Assembly: GCA_039621445.1 (NCBI GenBank)
Contig: CP154957.1
Location: 1,544,504 to 1,608,503 of the forward strand
DNA length: 64,000 nt
Source of the DNA: Euglena gracilis
Lineage: Eukaryota; Euglenida; Euglenophyceae; Euglenales
Direction: 5' to 3'
Part shown: in pieces, positions 23,823 through 42,260 of the stretch
Numbering within the stretch: the stretch's first letter is position 1
How the letters are laid out: every line of letters begins with the position of its first letter
Notes under the pieces: model-generated
The model's input: only the letters and a program-made list of their open reading frames with translations
Told to the model about the DNA's origin: nothing
The model's database searches: none
Made by a program: the position numbers and the translations under genes

Positions 23823-24430
23823 CTGTCTGTACATTTCTATTCCACAATAAACTTTGCCTCTCAACTTGCCTTCCCCCCTCAGGGCAAAACGGTAATCAGC
23901 CAAACAGCCGGGGTGGTGGGGGGTCGACCCCCCCCACCCCCTGCATGGTGGGTGGGGGGGGGTCGATTACCCCCACCTCTTCATGTATTTCCGGGAGCAC
24001 CAATTTTTGACCCTAAATTTTTTCCGGGTGTATTTTGGACCCATTTTGGGACCCGTATAGGCGGTCCCCCCAAAACCCCAACAGTTTCTCAAAATTTTGA
24101 ATCCAGAAAATTTCCAGGAGAAAAAAATATTAGTAAAATTTGATTGTACCAAAATTTGGTCCCATTTTTTTTGAGCCTTTTTTTCACCCCCTCCAAAAAA
24201 CTGCCAATATTTAAACCTGAAATTTTTGAGTGTTTTTTTTGTGAAAAGGTTGGGTTTCCATAAAAAAATCATCTATTTTGGTTCATTTTCCAAAAAAAAA
24301 TTTCCCAGCCAAAATCCCCGTTTCCCCAAAATTGGTGAAAATGCTGTGGTGGGTGGGGGTCTACCCCCCCCCCCATCCCGGGTGGGGTGGTCGACCACCC
24401 CCCCCATCAGGCCTTCCCGTTCTTCCCTGC
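23100..24430. repeat. Dispersed repeat block with poly-G/GTCGAC/poly-C hairpins
   Basis: Two copies of GGTCGACCCCCC preceded by G runs (23110 and 23916), each followed by CCCCCTGCATGGTGGGTGGG. A third hairpin lies near 24396. The 23995-24360 part is homologous to 2868-3310. A (GT)n run sits at 23743-23822. Confidence 0.7.
23558..23652 (+). CDS. Candidate orphan exon, GC3-rich
   Basis: One frame (GRAAVPFRTRTVSQALPVTP then PWSFAGRWPV) has G or C at nearly every third position, as in the confirmed exons and unlike its surroundings. It ends near CGTCAG, a possible nonconventional donor. No family or partner exon was recognised. Confidence 0.25.
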
Positions 24431-27400
24431 CCCCCCCCCCCCGACGTTGGCCTCCTGCTTTTACGGCCTTGGCCCACATTTTACACAGGCATAACAAGAT
24501 TGATACTTCACAAATCCCCCCCCAACGTTGGTGATCAACGGCTGGTCTGTTTCGAGACAGGAAGTGAATGGGTACCACCCATTGGCGTCTTTCAGGATTC
24601 GTGACCGTGGTGTTTGTTTTCTCTGAATGCACTTGCTTTTGATGCTACGTATCGAACGCTGAAAGTGAGTTCAATGGCATTTGAACGGTATTGCCCGTCG
24701 CCATGCCAAATGCGAGGGGCGATCGTGGAGACCTCCGGAGGTTCAACCTCGGACTCTAGTGCACCACTTAAGCGAAGCCACACAGAGCTCCACTGACTTG
24801 ACTGAGAGATCGCTGCTGCTTGAGACACTGCTGCCTTCTGCTTCTGCCGGGGAGGACGTCTTCATAGCCAGCTCTATTGGTTAGATCAGGCCATTCTTGT
24901 GGATTTTCATTGCTGTGGGATTAGAATTTTTGTTTGATTTTTGGAGCTCCCCTGGGATGTACACTTTCTGCTGGAAACTGGAGATGAATTTTTTGGCTCA
25001 GCCGGGGGATACTTTCTTTTGCACTTTGCATAAGTTTTTCATTTGGATTTTGCAATACCTTTCCATTTTGAATTAAAAAAGCATTTGATTGACCAAATGC
25101 AAATGCAAAAATGAAAAAAATGACAAAATTTTTGGTCTTGGGGGAAAATCAGGGCTAAAACAAGGAATATAAAAAAAATCCCAGCAAAAAAGCCAGTTTT
25201 CCCCGGCAAATTTCACACACAACTTTCCAGCAAAAATCCCTGGAAAAAAATCGGAGAAAACACAAGAAAACCGCAAAAAATGCTAAGATAAAAAAAAACG
25301 CAAAAATACTCAAAAACATATTTGCACTACTGCTTTGGGGGGGGGGCAAAAGTGAAATCTGGCATTCTCGGGTCACCGCTTTCAAAAAAATTTGTTTTGT
25401 ATTTAAAATTCGACCCCATTTGACGTCGGGACAGGCCTTCAGCCCAGGAGGGCAGTTTCCTGGAGGGGGGAGGTCAGGAACCCTACCCCAAGGCAAGGAC
25501 GGTTCTCACCGTTTTTCTTGTCGATGTTTAGCTGGTGGCCTGAACTTTGTTCCCATCCAGGGCACTTTTTGAATTGGAATCAGGTTAAACACAGCAACGT
25601 TGACTCAGTTACAACTGTGTGACCCCACCGGGTGACACCGGGTCACACAGGGTTCAATATAAGGAGGGCGTTCGGGGTTTAGGTCGCGGTGTCCCCACTA
25701 CCCCCCCCTTGGGGGTCCAGACAGACCTGGTGTGAGGTACCTGGGACCCCCCGCAATTTTTTTTTCTTCCGGTGCCCAGAAATTTTTGCATTTTCAAGAT
25801 TTTTTTCCCTAAAAAGTGCCCAAAATGGGACCCTTGGCTTGATTCCCTACCCCCCCCCCCCCTTTACTGGACCATGTGGGGCGTCCAGAACACCCCCACC
25901 TGCCCTGATATCGAACCCTGCCCCCCGATGGGTGGGTGGGTGGGTTTTCGAGAGTGGGTGGGTGGGTTGGGGTTGCTGAACCCCCCTTGGGGGGTGCGGT
26001 ACACGTTTTTTGGATAATTTTGGCTGGATTTTGGGTGGGCAGGTGGTTGGTGGGTTTTCAAAAAAGTGGGTGGGTGGGTTTGGGCCTGGGAAAAAGTGCC
26101 CACCCCCCAGGGGATGACCAAGTGAATCTATTCCCAGGAATCTGGTATTTGAAATACTTTTTTTTCTGGATTGTATGCTGCAGTCGTGTGTTATCGTTGC
26201 AAAGCGTCAAGCCTGCTTGCTTGCCACTTTCCTGCTAATCTTCTGAAAATCTGGCAAGACTTCAGGAATGTGTCATACCCGTCGTTTTAGCGCTGCTATC
26301 AAATTTCTCCGGGTTTGAGAGAGTTTTGATATCTCGAAAACGATGTCCAGCAAAACAACAAAACAACAAAACCAGCTCCAAATGATGCGGGTTTGTAATA
26401 GTGGGTTCCCCAGACGAGGCAGCCCCCCCAAGCACTGCTTCCCACGTGAAAAAAAATTCCCATCTTGGACGGCATGTGATTTTGGGTTAAAAGTGCTTCC
26501 CCTTCGTGACACATTTTGCTCTTGACCCCTGCCAGGCACGCGGTGAAATTTACGCATCATCAAAGGGCAGTGGGGTGGTTTTCGGATTGCCCAAGTCCAG
26601 TCACAGCCATGTTGGTGCCGTGCTGTGTTGTGTTCTCTTCTCCCCGGAAGCCGCTGTCCCCGCCCACTGTTCATCGCCGTGCCGCAGGGGTCCGGGCCAT
26701 TCGGGCCGCACACAGAGCACAGATGGCTGCCTGTGGGCATCGGAGCCGGTGCTGGTCGCTGGTGGTGTAGTGCTGTTGGTGTAGTAGGCTTTCTCTAATA
26801 CGCCCCCTCAGAGTCGGGCCAAACATTCATTTGCTATGGTTTTGTGTGAATTGTGTGCCCTCCAAGCTGTTTTGCACCTGTGGGCACCAAGACAAATTCT
26901 GCAATGTGCCTGTTTCTATGCTAAAGTGAATGCCTGGATGGTCAGTACTGCTTTTTTTTTCCAGGTTGACTGAACAGCCCCCCCCCCCCCCGCGGTTCAG
27001 TGGATCGGCCAAAAGTGGTTATCCACCATCGAAATCCCTGAGAATTTCAGATTGATAATTTCATAATCAGATACCGTTGATCCAGGCGATTTTTATTTCC
27101 TGGGTGACTTTTTCTTTTCCTTTTTCTGACCTTTTTCGAAAATTGATGTTGACCCCCGTTAGTCGGTGGCGTCGGGCGAGCCAGTCCTAGTTTCTGATTG
27201 TGAGGACCGTGATCCTTCAAGTTGGAAAGGCGCGGGACCTTTTCTATCTTTGAAGTTTCCAAACTAAGACTTGAAGGGGAAGGAATGGAAATAATTGAAA
27301 TTTTTTGGCCAGGTCGACACCAGGAAAAAATTCATGGAATTAGCATACTTGGAACCTCAAAACTAGTTTCTGATTTTACTTTTCGACGTGACCTGCACAA

Positions 27401-27825
27401 GCTCTGCATTATTTTCCGTCCCAGCAGTGACAGTGGCATCCTTCAGGCCACTCGAGGTTGTTTGCAGCACGTGTGGTGCATTCGGCTGTTTGAAAAAGCG
27501 CTGCTAGACTGGTCCGTCCTGACCCGGGCACAGCGTACCATGTTGGACATCTGAATGCAAGTCAATCATTCTGTACACGCTCAGCAGACCCGCGCGGGGA
27601 GAGGGTGCTCCGTGGCCAGCCACCCCCTCCCGAATCCCCAGGCTCGAGGCCTGGGTATGGGTTTCGGCGTGAATCTCCAGATTTTTTTTGGGATTATACC
27701 CCCACCCACCCGGGGGGGGGGGGGTTCCACGCCACGGCACACCATGCACACCGTGCGTCTTTCAGTGCCGATTTTTTCGAAAAAACAATTCAGAAGTCCC
27801 CCCGAAAGAAAGTATAAATAACGCT
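24430..27825. other. Non-coding, no gene recognised
   Basis: Low-complexity T/A-rich and poly-C/poly-G DNA. The stretch at about 26822-26930 weakly resembles the hAT-like left end (ACATTCATTTGCTATGG, then CACCTGTGGGCACC) and may be a decayed copy. A moderately GC-rich patch at 26640-26760 has no recognised product. Confidence 0.4.
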
Positions 27826-27827
27826 TT

Positions 27828-27930
27828 ATATATAATATATATATATATCCAAATATATATATATATATATATATGTGTGTGAATATATATACGTATATAT
27901 ATATATATATATATATACATACATATATAC

Positions 27931-27964
<34 letters not shown>
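27828..27964. repeat. (AT)n low-complexity run
   Basis: TATATA/TACATA run of about 135 bp. It creates spurious Ile/Tyr frames on both strands. Confidence 0.9.
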
Positions 27965-28079
27965 GCTGAGCGATGCTGGGTGATGCAAGAATTTTGGAGA
28001 GTCATTTTTGGGCTTTTGTGGTCATTTTTGGGGCATTTGTGGTCATTTTGGCTAGGTTTGGAGCCAATGGGTGCAGAAA

Positions 28080-28352
28080 TTATACAAGATGCAGATACTG
28101 CATGCAGATACTGGACAAGATGCAGTGGTTGCTGATATTGGACAGACGCAATGGATGCACGTACTGGACAAAGGTGCAGATACTGGACAAGATGCAGATG
28201 CTGGACAAGATGAAGTGGATGCAGATACTGGATAAGATGCAGATACTGGACCAGATGCAATTAATGCAGATACTGGACAAGATGCAGATGCTGGACAAGG
28301 TGTAATTAATGCAGATGTTGGACAAGATGCAGATGCTGGACAAGATGCTACT
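28080..28352. repeat. Degenerate tandem repeat, GATGCAGATACTGGACAA
   Basis: About 14 units of 15-21 bp variants of GATGCAGATRCTGGACAA. Open frames through it (Met/Asp/Lys/Leu on one strand, Ile/Cys/Ser on the other) are by-products. Confidence 0.85.
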
Positions 28353-30943
28353 GAATTGGATTGCCAACCTTAAATGTCACAATGGCCAACTTGCCCAATC
28401 TGCTTTCAACTGGGTGAGCGCACTTGATGTCAACACAGTTCAGCAGTATGGGCCGATCACGTGTTTGCTTGCGTTTGTTCTGCCGCTCAAGCTGAGCGCA
28501 CTTTCTCCCAACTTCGCCACATCCAGACGGAAGATCGTCTCAACATGACGAGTGAAACTTTACATCAAGGTCTTCTTTGAAGTCATGGATTTGTGCCATT
28601 TAGAGTTTTCATGATGGCAATTATTTGTGAAAGTTTCAAATAAAAATTCCTGCTGTGTGATTCGGCAATGTTCTCTTCATTCTGATGGATTTCAACTTCC
28701 CACAAAATTTATTTTTATTTCTTTTGAAGCCTTTGTGGTTGTCGTTCGAAATAGAATCCCCCCCAAATTTCTTTGGTGTATTCCGGTTGGAGTTGATCCA
28801 ATGTCAGGAAAAGAAGCCTATTCCCAAAACCTTGCATTTGCATATTGCAACAAAAAACTCTTTGACCTCTTTAATCCCTTTAGCACCCAGTCCAAATGGA
28901 TCTCCTTGGATGTGTGCTTGATGTGTTGCTCACAATTACTTTCACATCGCATGAATCCATTGTTGGTATGAAAGGATTTGAAGGTAATTTTACCCCACAC
29001 CTATCTAGCTTATAGGAGAAAATGGCCGAAAATGGCCGAGAATGGCCGAAAATGGCAACAATGGGGATCAATTATCGGTGCTTGCCGATCATTTTGTCCT
29101 GCTGCTCCGCATAAGCAAACGCCGGGCCAGCGTTTGCGGTTCGCCCCTGCCCAACCGGCGTTGTGCCCCCCCTCTGTCTGCCTGCTAGCCCCCCTCCCTC
29201 CCCCGCCGTATCCCTGCCATGAGTCTCCGCCACCCCAGCTATTCCTTTAGCGGGTTGGATCCGCAGTACCGGTCAGGCTGAATTTCGCGGCGAGGTCCCC
29301 AACCCACCCCAATCCGACCGAGGTGGGGCGAAGGCCCTCTCGTCCGCGTTGAGGCCTGCGGACCCCCATCCCAACCCGCCCTACCGAAGTGCCTGCCATT
29401 TTGGGCGGCAAAGAGCTGTCTGGCAATCCCCGAACCATGGGTGGTGGGTGGGGGGCAGGGTATCGAGTGAACGGCGGTTTTGCGGGGGGGGGGGGGAGGG
29501 GGTCAGACCCTCCCCAGGGGGGGAGGGGGGACCAGACCCCCCCTTCTCCCCACCTTTGGACTGAGGGTGGGGGAGTCCGGGACCCCGGGAACCCAAAGTT
29601 TTTTTTCTGGCACTTTGCACTAGGGAAGATGTATGTTTTGCCCGTTTTTTTTTCCCCCAAAAAGTGCACAAACACGCGTTTTTTTGCTCGTTTTTCAAGC
29701 CCCCCCCCAAAAATTTTCCTGGCTCTTCACACCAGAAAAAAAATTGCATTGGGGGAGGAGGGTTCTGACCCCTACTCCAAGGGGTCCAGACACCTGCTGT
29801 CGGGTGGACACCCCCCACCAGGCCTTCTTGTCAGCGCTGCAGGTGCCCTGTGGCACTCTGAGCCCTCCCCCCCCCCCCGACCCTCGTTGGGGTTGGCGAA
29901 CCGTGGCCTGGGGCTGGTCCTACCCGCGACCTCCGCCCGCCTCTAACTCCTGCTCCAGCCTGTGACCCCACTGCTTCGCCCAGACCGTCTGTCAGCCCCC
30001 GGCTGGGCCCGCCGTTGCCATCAGGTAGTACTTGCCAGCCGTGACCCCCCTCCCCAATGACTCCAATCTCAGTCCAGTGGTCCCCCCAATCAGGGCGTCC
30101 TTTTTTTTTTGAGGTTTCGGCACACTTTGGCTTCAAACAAATGTTCCCCAAACCAAAATCTTTGCCCAATCAAGACGTTTCGGCACTCATCCCATCACAG
30201 CTGGTTGGTGATATCCGAGGAAATTCCTGGCGGCATTTGATTGCTTTCTTAAGGACCGCCTCCCCCCCTCTGGGCCAAAGGGCCGACCAAGGTCCGGTCT
30301 GGGACTCGAGTGTGGTCCAAAAATCTCCAGTTGAAACTCGAGTTTTTTGATGCTTTGGCCGGTTTGGCAAAGGTCTAAAGATGCCAGAAATCGATTTCTC
30401 CCCCTGCTTTCGACCTATTTTCACCTAAAAAATGTCGCATTTTTGTCCATTTTTTGCTAAAACGTTCCCAGCGTCTATGTTCGCACACGACATTTTAAGT
30501 TCCTCCTTTTTGGAGACCGTGCCCTCCATGTTCCACCCCACAGCCTCGGACTGCTGCCGCTTGCCATTTACCCAAACGAGCGCGGCCCATTGTTCACCAT
30601 GGGAGAAACCCTCGGTCGCCATGGAAGCCCTCAGTATTGTACCTGATGAAGGATCTCCAAATATGAAGGATCTCCAAACATACCTGATTTGGAACACAAA
30701 ACCGTCACATGATCACATTGATGCACATCAAGGAGGCTTTGCAAGTTGATGCAAGAGCCATGCTCAACCAGTATCGTTAGCAAATGGTTCGATGCCAAAA
30801 TCTTTGACGGGGAGAGACCCTTTTGTGAGGAATGCAGCCTGCACGATTTGTGAAAAATGAAGCCTGCACAAAGAGCTAAATTGTACGTCACCCCAAAAGG
30901 GAATAATTTTTTTGCGTTTCATATTTTGGCTCATTGCGGGAAA
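28353..30943. other. Non-coding, no gene recognised
   Basis: Contains a dispersed motif at 29020-29060 (ATGGCCGAAA repeats followed by CGGTGCTTGCC) that recurs at 35870-35930. The rest is poly-C/poly-G-rich sequence without exon-like codon bias. Confidence 0.45.
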
Positions 30944-31810
30944 TTGGTGATGGACTTTTTGATGGTCGCTAGCGACTAGTCGCTGGTGACTGTTGGTGAT
31001 GGCCTACCGACCATTGGTGGCCGGGCCAACTAGTTGTTCCCACCACCAATAATAACTAAAACATTTTTAAGCCCCCCCCCAATTTCATTCAAATATAAAG
31101 GAAAATGACTCGAAACCTGCCCGAATGCCTTCAAAAACTTCCATTGGGGGTCAATTTGCAAAAATTTTGGGAAATAACCTCTTATTTGGGCTGCATTGTC
31201 GAAGTCACCTGTCCAAGGCAAGGATGGACACAGGTAAACACCGTAAACTACCCGAAACTACCTGAAAGGCGCCTTTGGCGCCCAGGGGGGGGGGCTGCCG
31301 CCCCCCAACCCCCGCCCTCCATAACAAAACCCCCCTGTGCGTGCAAGGCAAGGATGGCCAAAAAGCGCACACTCATGAATTTAGTCGGCCATTGTGCAAG
31401 GCAAGGATGGCCATGGGTAAACGCCATAGACAACGTCCCAAATGGCGCCTTCGGCTCCCTTGGTCGTCTAACGGGGGGGGGGGGGCTGCCGTCCCCCCAT
31501 GGGTTAACGCTACTGATGAATTTTGGTAATCGTTTAGGCTATGGTTTCGCAGAACAGGCACAAACAGAAGATGTTGCCTTTTTTTGCAAATTGACCCTGA
31601 ATGGAAGCTTTTGAAGGCATTTGGGTGGGTTTCGAGCCATTTTCCTTCATAGTTGAATGAATTTTTTTTGGAGGGGCGGCTTAAAACTTATTTTCGGGAA
31701 GGGTGGACTTATTATTGGTGATCGCTAGCGACTAGTTAGCCCGACCACCAACGCTAGCGACCATTTTCTAGCGACCGGTCGCTGGCGACCTCCAAAAAGC
31801 CCATCACCAA
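30944..31810. mobile_element. 867-bp inverted-repeat element with CTAGCGAC palindromes
   Basis: Left end TTGGTGATGGACTTTTTGAT matches the reverse complement of the right end at about 17/20. Palindromic GCTAGCGACTAGTCGC-type sequence lies inside both ends (30966-30990 and 31722-31790). The block at 31285-31370 is shared with the 20988-22010 element, so the two are related families. No clear target duplication was seen. Confidence 0.7.
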
Positions 31811-31843
31811 CTTCTCGCCTCATCTTTTCTTTGATCAATTTCA

Positions 31844-32000
31844 GGATTTTTGGGATTAGCGCAATATTACGTAATTTACATGAAATGTTTCCCGAAAATC
31901 GCGGTGCCTCTAACGAGGCAGCTCAAGGATTGCGAAAACACGAAAGTCAAATGGGAAGCTCTAGAGAGCATTAAAAAGCTAATGCTTACACATCCTCCGT
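31844..32000 (+). pseudogene. Ty3/gypsy retrotransposon fragment (RT-RNase H junction)
   Basis: Encodes GFLGLAQYYVIYMKCFPKIA then VPLTRQLKD...VKWEALESIKKLM, the hallmark FLGLxxYYRxFI...FSxIAxPLTxLLKK...FxWxxxxxxAFxxLK segment of Ty3/gypsy Pol. A stop lies just upstream in frame and no flanking RT, RNase H or integrase was found, so it is a short relic. Codon usage is AT-rich, unlike the host exons. It starts a few dozen bases after the right end of the 30944-31810 element. Confidence 0.82.
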
Positions 32001-32878
32001 GTTCCTTCATCCTTGAGCGAGCTTTCTTCTCGGCCGTTGCTCACCCAACCATATCAATACTGAGCACCCAAATTCAATTCTTTAACTCTGCCTCCGCCGC
32101 CAAATATCATTTTCCCCCCCCTGACCAACTCGTTGTTAGAACGTCCACTTGTTTGTTTTCTTTGGTCCTGCCAACCCCTGTTTTGATCGCCCGCCCCTGG
32201 GCGGTTGGCCCCCTCCCCCTTGCATGCAAACTTGGCCCCCCTAAGGGAGTCATGGCACAAAGTGGGGTGCCCGGGGGGGGGGGGGACTCCCCCAGCAAGA
32301 AAAATAAATAAGTTATAATGAATAGCCTCATCTTTGTCACTAGAAAGTGCGTTGTGGATCCCCTTTTTTCAGCCAACCTCATCAACAACATCCCCATACC
32401 CTTCCCTCCATACCCCCCATAACCCCATACCCCCATACCTATTATTAATTAAAAAATGTTAAATTTATAAAAAATATTATTAAAGAATATTAAAAAAGTA
32501 AATCAAAAAATGGAAAAAAGAATTAGAAATGGAGGTGATTTAGGAATGCAGCAGGGTTTCTTTGGACTGTTGCAATGGACAGAGTGACCAGTTTCAGTGA
32601 TTTGATTATGAAAGCCGCTGAAATACTCCCAAAGCGATACATTTACACTCCCAGTTTTTATTTGTGCAAGCTTGTACACACCACACCATGCACCCCATAT
32701 TATTCAGACACCGAATTATCCACATGCCGTTCTGCAATTTTGTGGAGTTATCACAGAATCCCATTCATTTCAACTTTTTTCATCTTTTGTTTTTTTTCAA
32801 ACTCAGCACAATTCTCCCCCTTCCTCGTGGACCGCAACTGGGTTGTTTTTACTTACCCTGGCCAAATAAATGTATTGA

Positions 32879-32933
<55 letters not shown>

Positions 32934-33209
32934 ACAAATAAATAAATAAATGTGTGTGGAAGTTTAATAATAAATTTTTTTTTCTCGAGAAAAGCCTGAA
33001 AACGTTTTGTCCTAAGCCACTTTCGAGGTTTTTTCTCTGAGGAAATTCCTTTTTTGATTTCTGCTTGAAAAATCTTTCTTTTTGAATCCTTCCAGGGGGT
33101 TGTCGGGCTGGCTGGGTGGGAGGTTGAAAGGGATCTTGCTGCCACCTGGAAGGTTCCCACAAGCCCTCCCCCACCCCCAGCCCAGATGGCGCTCTGATGG
33201 GGCCCCGGC
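32001..33209. other. Intergenic sequence upstream of the Ser/Pro-rich gene
   Basis: No exon recognised. Contains a poly-C/poly-G hairpin near 32270 and the (AAAT)n run at 32877-32951. Confidence 0.45.
32877..32951. repeat. (AAAT)n microsatellite
   Basis: About 18 tetranucleotide units with one AAAC. Confidence 0.92.
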
Positions 33210-39069
<5,860 letters not shown>

Positions 39070-42000
39070 GACCAGGCAGGCTACTCCCCATCCTCGCCGA
39101 TGACCGCACCACCGCCAGGGTTGTCTCTCCCAAATAAATGTTCTTTCTTCTTTTTGCTTTTGGGCCACGCTGCCTCCTAACTGACCTGGGTAATTCTGGA
39201 ATCAACTTCCATTTTTTTCCCCCAAGCTCACAGTATTTCACGGACAAACCCGCAGTATTACTCTCTCACTGTTGTTATTTGTTTCAATTTGCTCCCAACG
39301 TTACCCCTGCGCTGTTGGTGTCAACATGGTTGATGGGCGGATGCAACCCCTTCCCAGTATGTTCTCTCTGGGTATCCCAACCTTTCAACGAGAACGTGAC
39401 ACTCTCCGTGAGAGGTTTTCTAAGTCGGAACCCTCCCTACCCCCCGCGCGTACAGCAACCCAGCACCTTTTTTCCAGCTTCCAGCTGGGCTGCGGACCAC
39501 CCCTGTCTAGTAAATTAAAATTTGGCTTAAATAAATTTATGGCAAAAAAGCACAAGCACCAGAATTCAGAATTTAAAAAAGGGGTAAAAATGGCCAACAA
39601 TGGCATCTTTGAGCGGTTTGGGGGTTTTCATTTCCGTGCATCATATTGGGTCTCGGCTGTCTTTGCCTGTTTTCTGGCACCCCCGCCGAGTCCAGCTGCC
39701 GGCTGGACTCCCCTTGGATGCCCCACCCCCTTGGGGGCGCAGCAGCAGCAGCAGCAGCAGCTGGCCCGTGGGTCCCCCTGCCTGGGGGCGCCCCAGCTGA
39801 CTTAACCCCCCCAATTTGGAAGCCCCCCCCCCCCAAAATAACAACCCCCCAAATAGAAACCCCCCCCCCTGGTTTCCCGCCAAAAATCCAAATTACAGCC
39901 CCCCTCCCCCCCGACCAAGCCGGCCGACATAGTTGACCAAAAATTTACAAAAACCGGTGAAAAACTGGAAAAATGTCCACAAAAACAGGTCGACATCGGG
40001 AACAAAACTGATATCTGGTGTCCTTGAAACAAGGCCTACCCACCTAAAAATTGAAAAAATGTGTATTGCAAATTTTTAAAGTTGGACCCCTTTCAATTCC
40101 AGGATCGGCCGCAGAGTGACCGGATAGTAGCACCGGGGGGGGTCTTCTAATTGGGGGGGGATTTATCTTGTTGACTCTCCAAACTAATTGACAGGTAGCA
40201 AGTCAGGAAGCTTGGGACTTCCCCCTCCCACCCATCTTTTTTGGCACTGGTGTGCCCGGAACCTCCATCCTGAAGTCCCTTGGCAGTGGTGCCCAGGCAT
40301 CCCCAACCCACCTTGCCCACCCCGGGCAGCCGTGAGCCCGAGCCACTGTGGCGGATCGGGTTGTGCTGCCAGCTACCCCCCCTCCGGCCACTTGGCCCCC
40401 CTCCTCCTTAACAGGAGTTTTTTTTAAGTCTTGGACCCGGGGGGGGGAGGAGGGGGTGAGGGTGTGCCTAATGAGAGGGTGGAATACTTTTCGGCGCCGA
40501 AAAAGGTGCTCTTATTAGCAGTTTAGCGATTTTCTGGCCATTTTCGGAGAAAAGTGGAGGGGTCCCCCCGGGACCCCTCCGGTCTTAAAAAAAACCCTGC
40601 TCCTTAACGTTCAAATTTGGCCACCGTAAAGTTGGCTTTTAACCTTTTGCAGATGGCCCCCGAAATTCTTAACATGTAAACCTGGCCCACCAGCTTCAAT
40701 CATAGCCCAGGCGAGAGGTGCTGGAAATGGGATGCCTGGAGCCAGGAGGGCCAACAAGCAGATCGGCATCATGACTCCCCGCCCTCCCGAAAGCTCTGCT
40801 GGGGGCCAGTCTGCTGCTGCTGAGCACTCTCCAGAGCCCAGGGCGGTGAACCTCTTTTCCATTACCAGGCAAACAGGCGAGAGTGCAGTTTCAATACGTT
40901 TGTCCGTGGGCTGATGCTTCATTGTCCTGCAGACGGCTGTCAACGGAAATGGGCATGCGCATTTCGACACCGAGCGGTCCATACTGTTGCAGGATGTTTT
41001 TTGTTGTTTTTCGGCAATGCAAATGGAAAGCAAAAGCAGAGTAAAAAAATGCTGGAAATTTCTCAAGTTCCAATTTGATGTGTATTGTCTTCATCGCATT
41101 GCGCACTTCGCTTTCGGTATTCAGTCATTATGGTGTCATGAATGAAAAGAGAAGAGGACTGAGCTCAAATGCACGTTCCACAGAGTTCTTCTTCAATGAC
41201 TGCCAATTCCCAGTCAAATTCCACACCTAGACAATGACTTTCCAGCTTGCAAATCAGACCCGGTTTATTATTGGCAGACCTTTTGAAAAAATATTATGGT
41301 GGACACTAATCTTGCCCCCTGTCGTTGCGATGGTGGAGTATTAGGCAACAGTGTGACGCCACAAGAATCCTCGCACCAAACTTCAGAAACAAAGGTGTGC
41401 GTCTACAATTAATCAGCCTCTACAATTAACATCAAGTAAACCCAACCCCCAAGAAAAGTAGGTGGCTGGTGATGGGTTCAGGGGGGGGGGCAAATCTGTT
41501 TTTTGTGGTTTTTTTGGCAATTTTTTTCTCCAGCAATTTTTGAATTTTTTGCTGGAAATTTCTTTAATTGAGAATAATTCCTCGTTTTGGCCCCAATTTT
41601 CCCCCGAGACCAAATTTTTGTCATTTTTTGACACCTTTGCATTTTTTTGGTCAAAAAATGTTTATTTTTATGCAAAATTGAAAAGTATGGAAACCTGTAT
41701 GGAAAGTGTGAGCTCCTAAAGGATTTTGCATGCAATTTGCGTTTTTTTTTGTGCTTTTTTGTCTGCTTTTTTTTGAGGGTCTATCCACAGTTGCATATGC
41801 CCCCCTCCCCCGGTGGTTGGTGCCCTTTGAGGTCCCCTAGGTTGCAGAGGCAAAACAACCTTAACCTCAGTCCCATTCTTTCAAAAATCCCAATGACACG
41901 CGGACAACCTGGTTTCAACTTTCCATCCCTCCCAGGACGGTGGTGGGTGGGGTGTCCAGGCTGGAGGGGGATGGCTGTTGAGGACGGAGGCCCGGGTGTT

Positions 42001-42220
42001 GCCTGGGTTTCTGCTTCAAACTCCAGATAGATTTTAGGAATGCTTTTTTTGGCTAATTTTTTTATGGTGCCACGCCAGTCTGGGTCGGTGGGGAGAACCC
42101 CCCTGGGATTTTAACAGAAAATTCTTGCCATCCATACATACACACAAGTATCTTAATCCCTACAAATCTCTACTTTACAATACTACAATACTCTCAATCT
42201 TTACAAATATCTTTATCTTA
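39070..42220. other. Non-coding or unassigned
   Basis: No confident exon. A short (CAG)n run lies at 39739-39762. Poly-C/poly-G hairpins are frequent. Presumed intron or intergenic. Confidence 0.4.

Positions 42221-42256
<36 letters not shown>
42221..42256. repeat. (CT)n microsatellite
   Basis: CT run directly before the GC-rich island. Confidence 0.9.

Positions 42257-42260
<4 letters not shown>

Noticed and set aside
30749-30870. Possible copia pre-integrase segment (Cys pair after a His)
   Set aside because: The frame is broken and only a loose Cys/His spacing is present.
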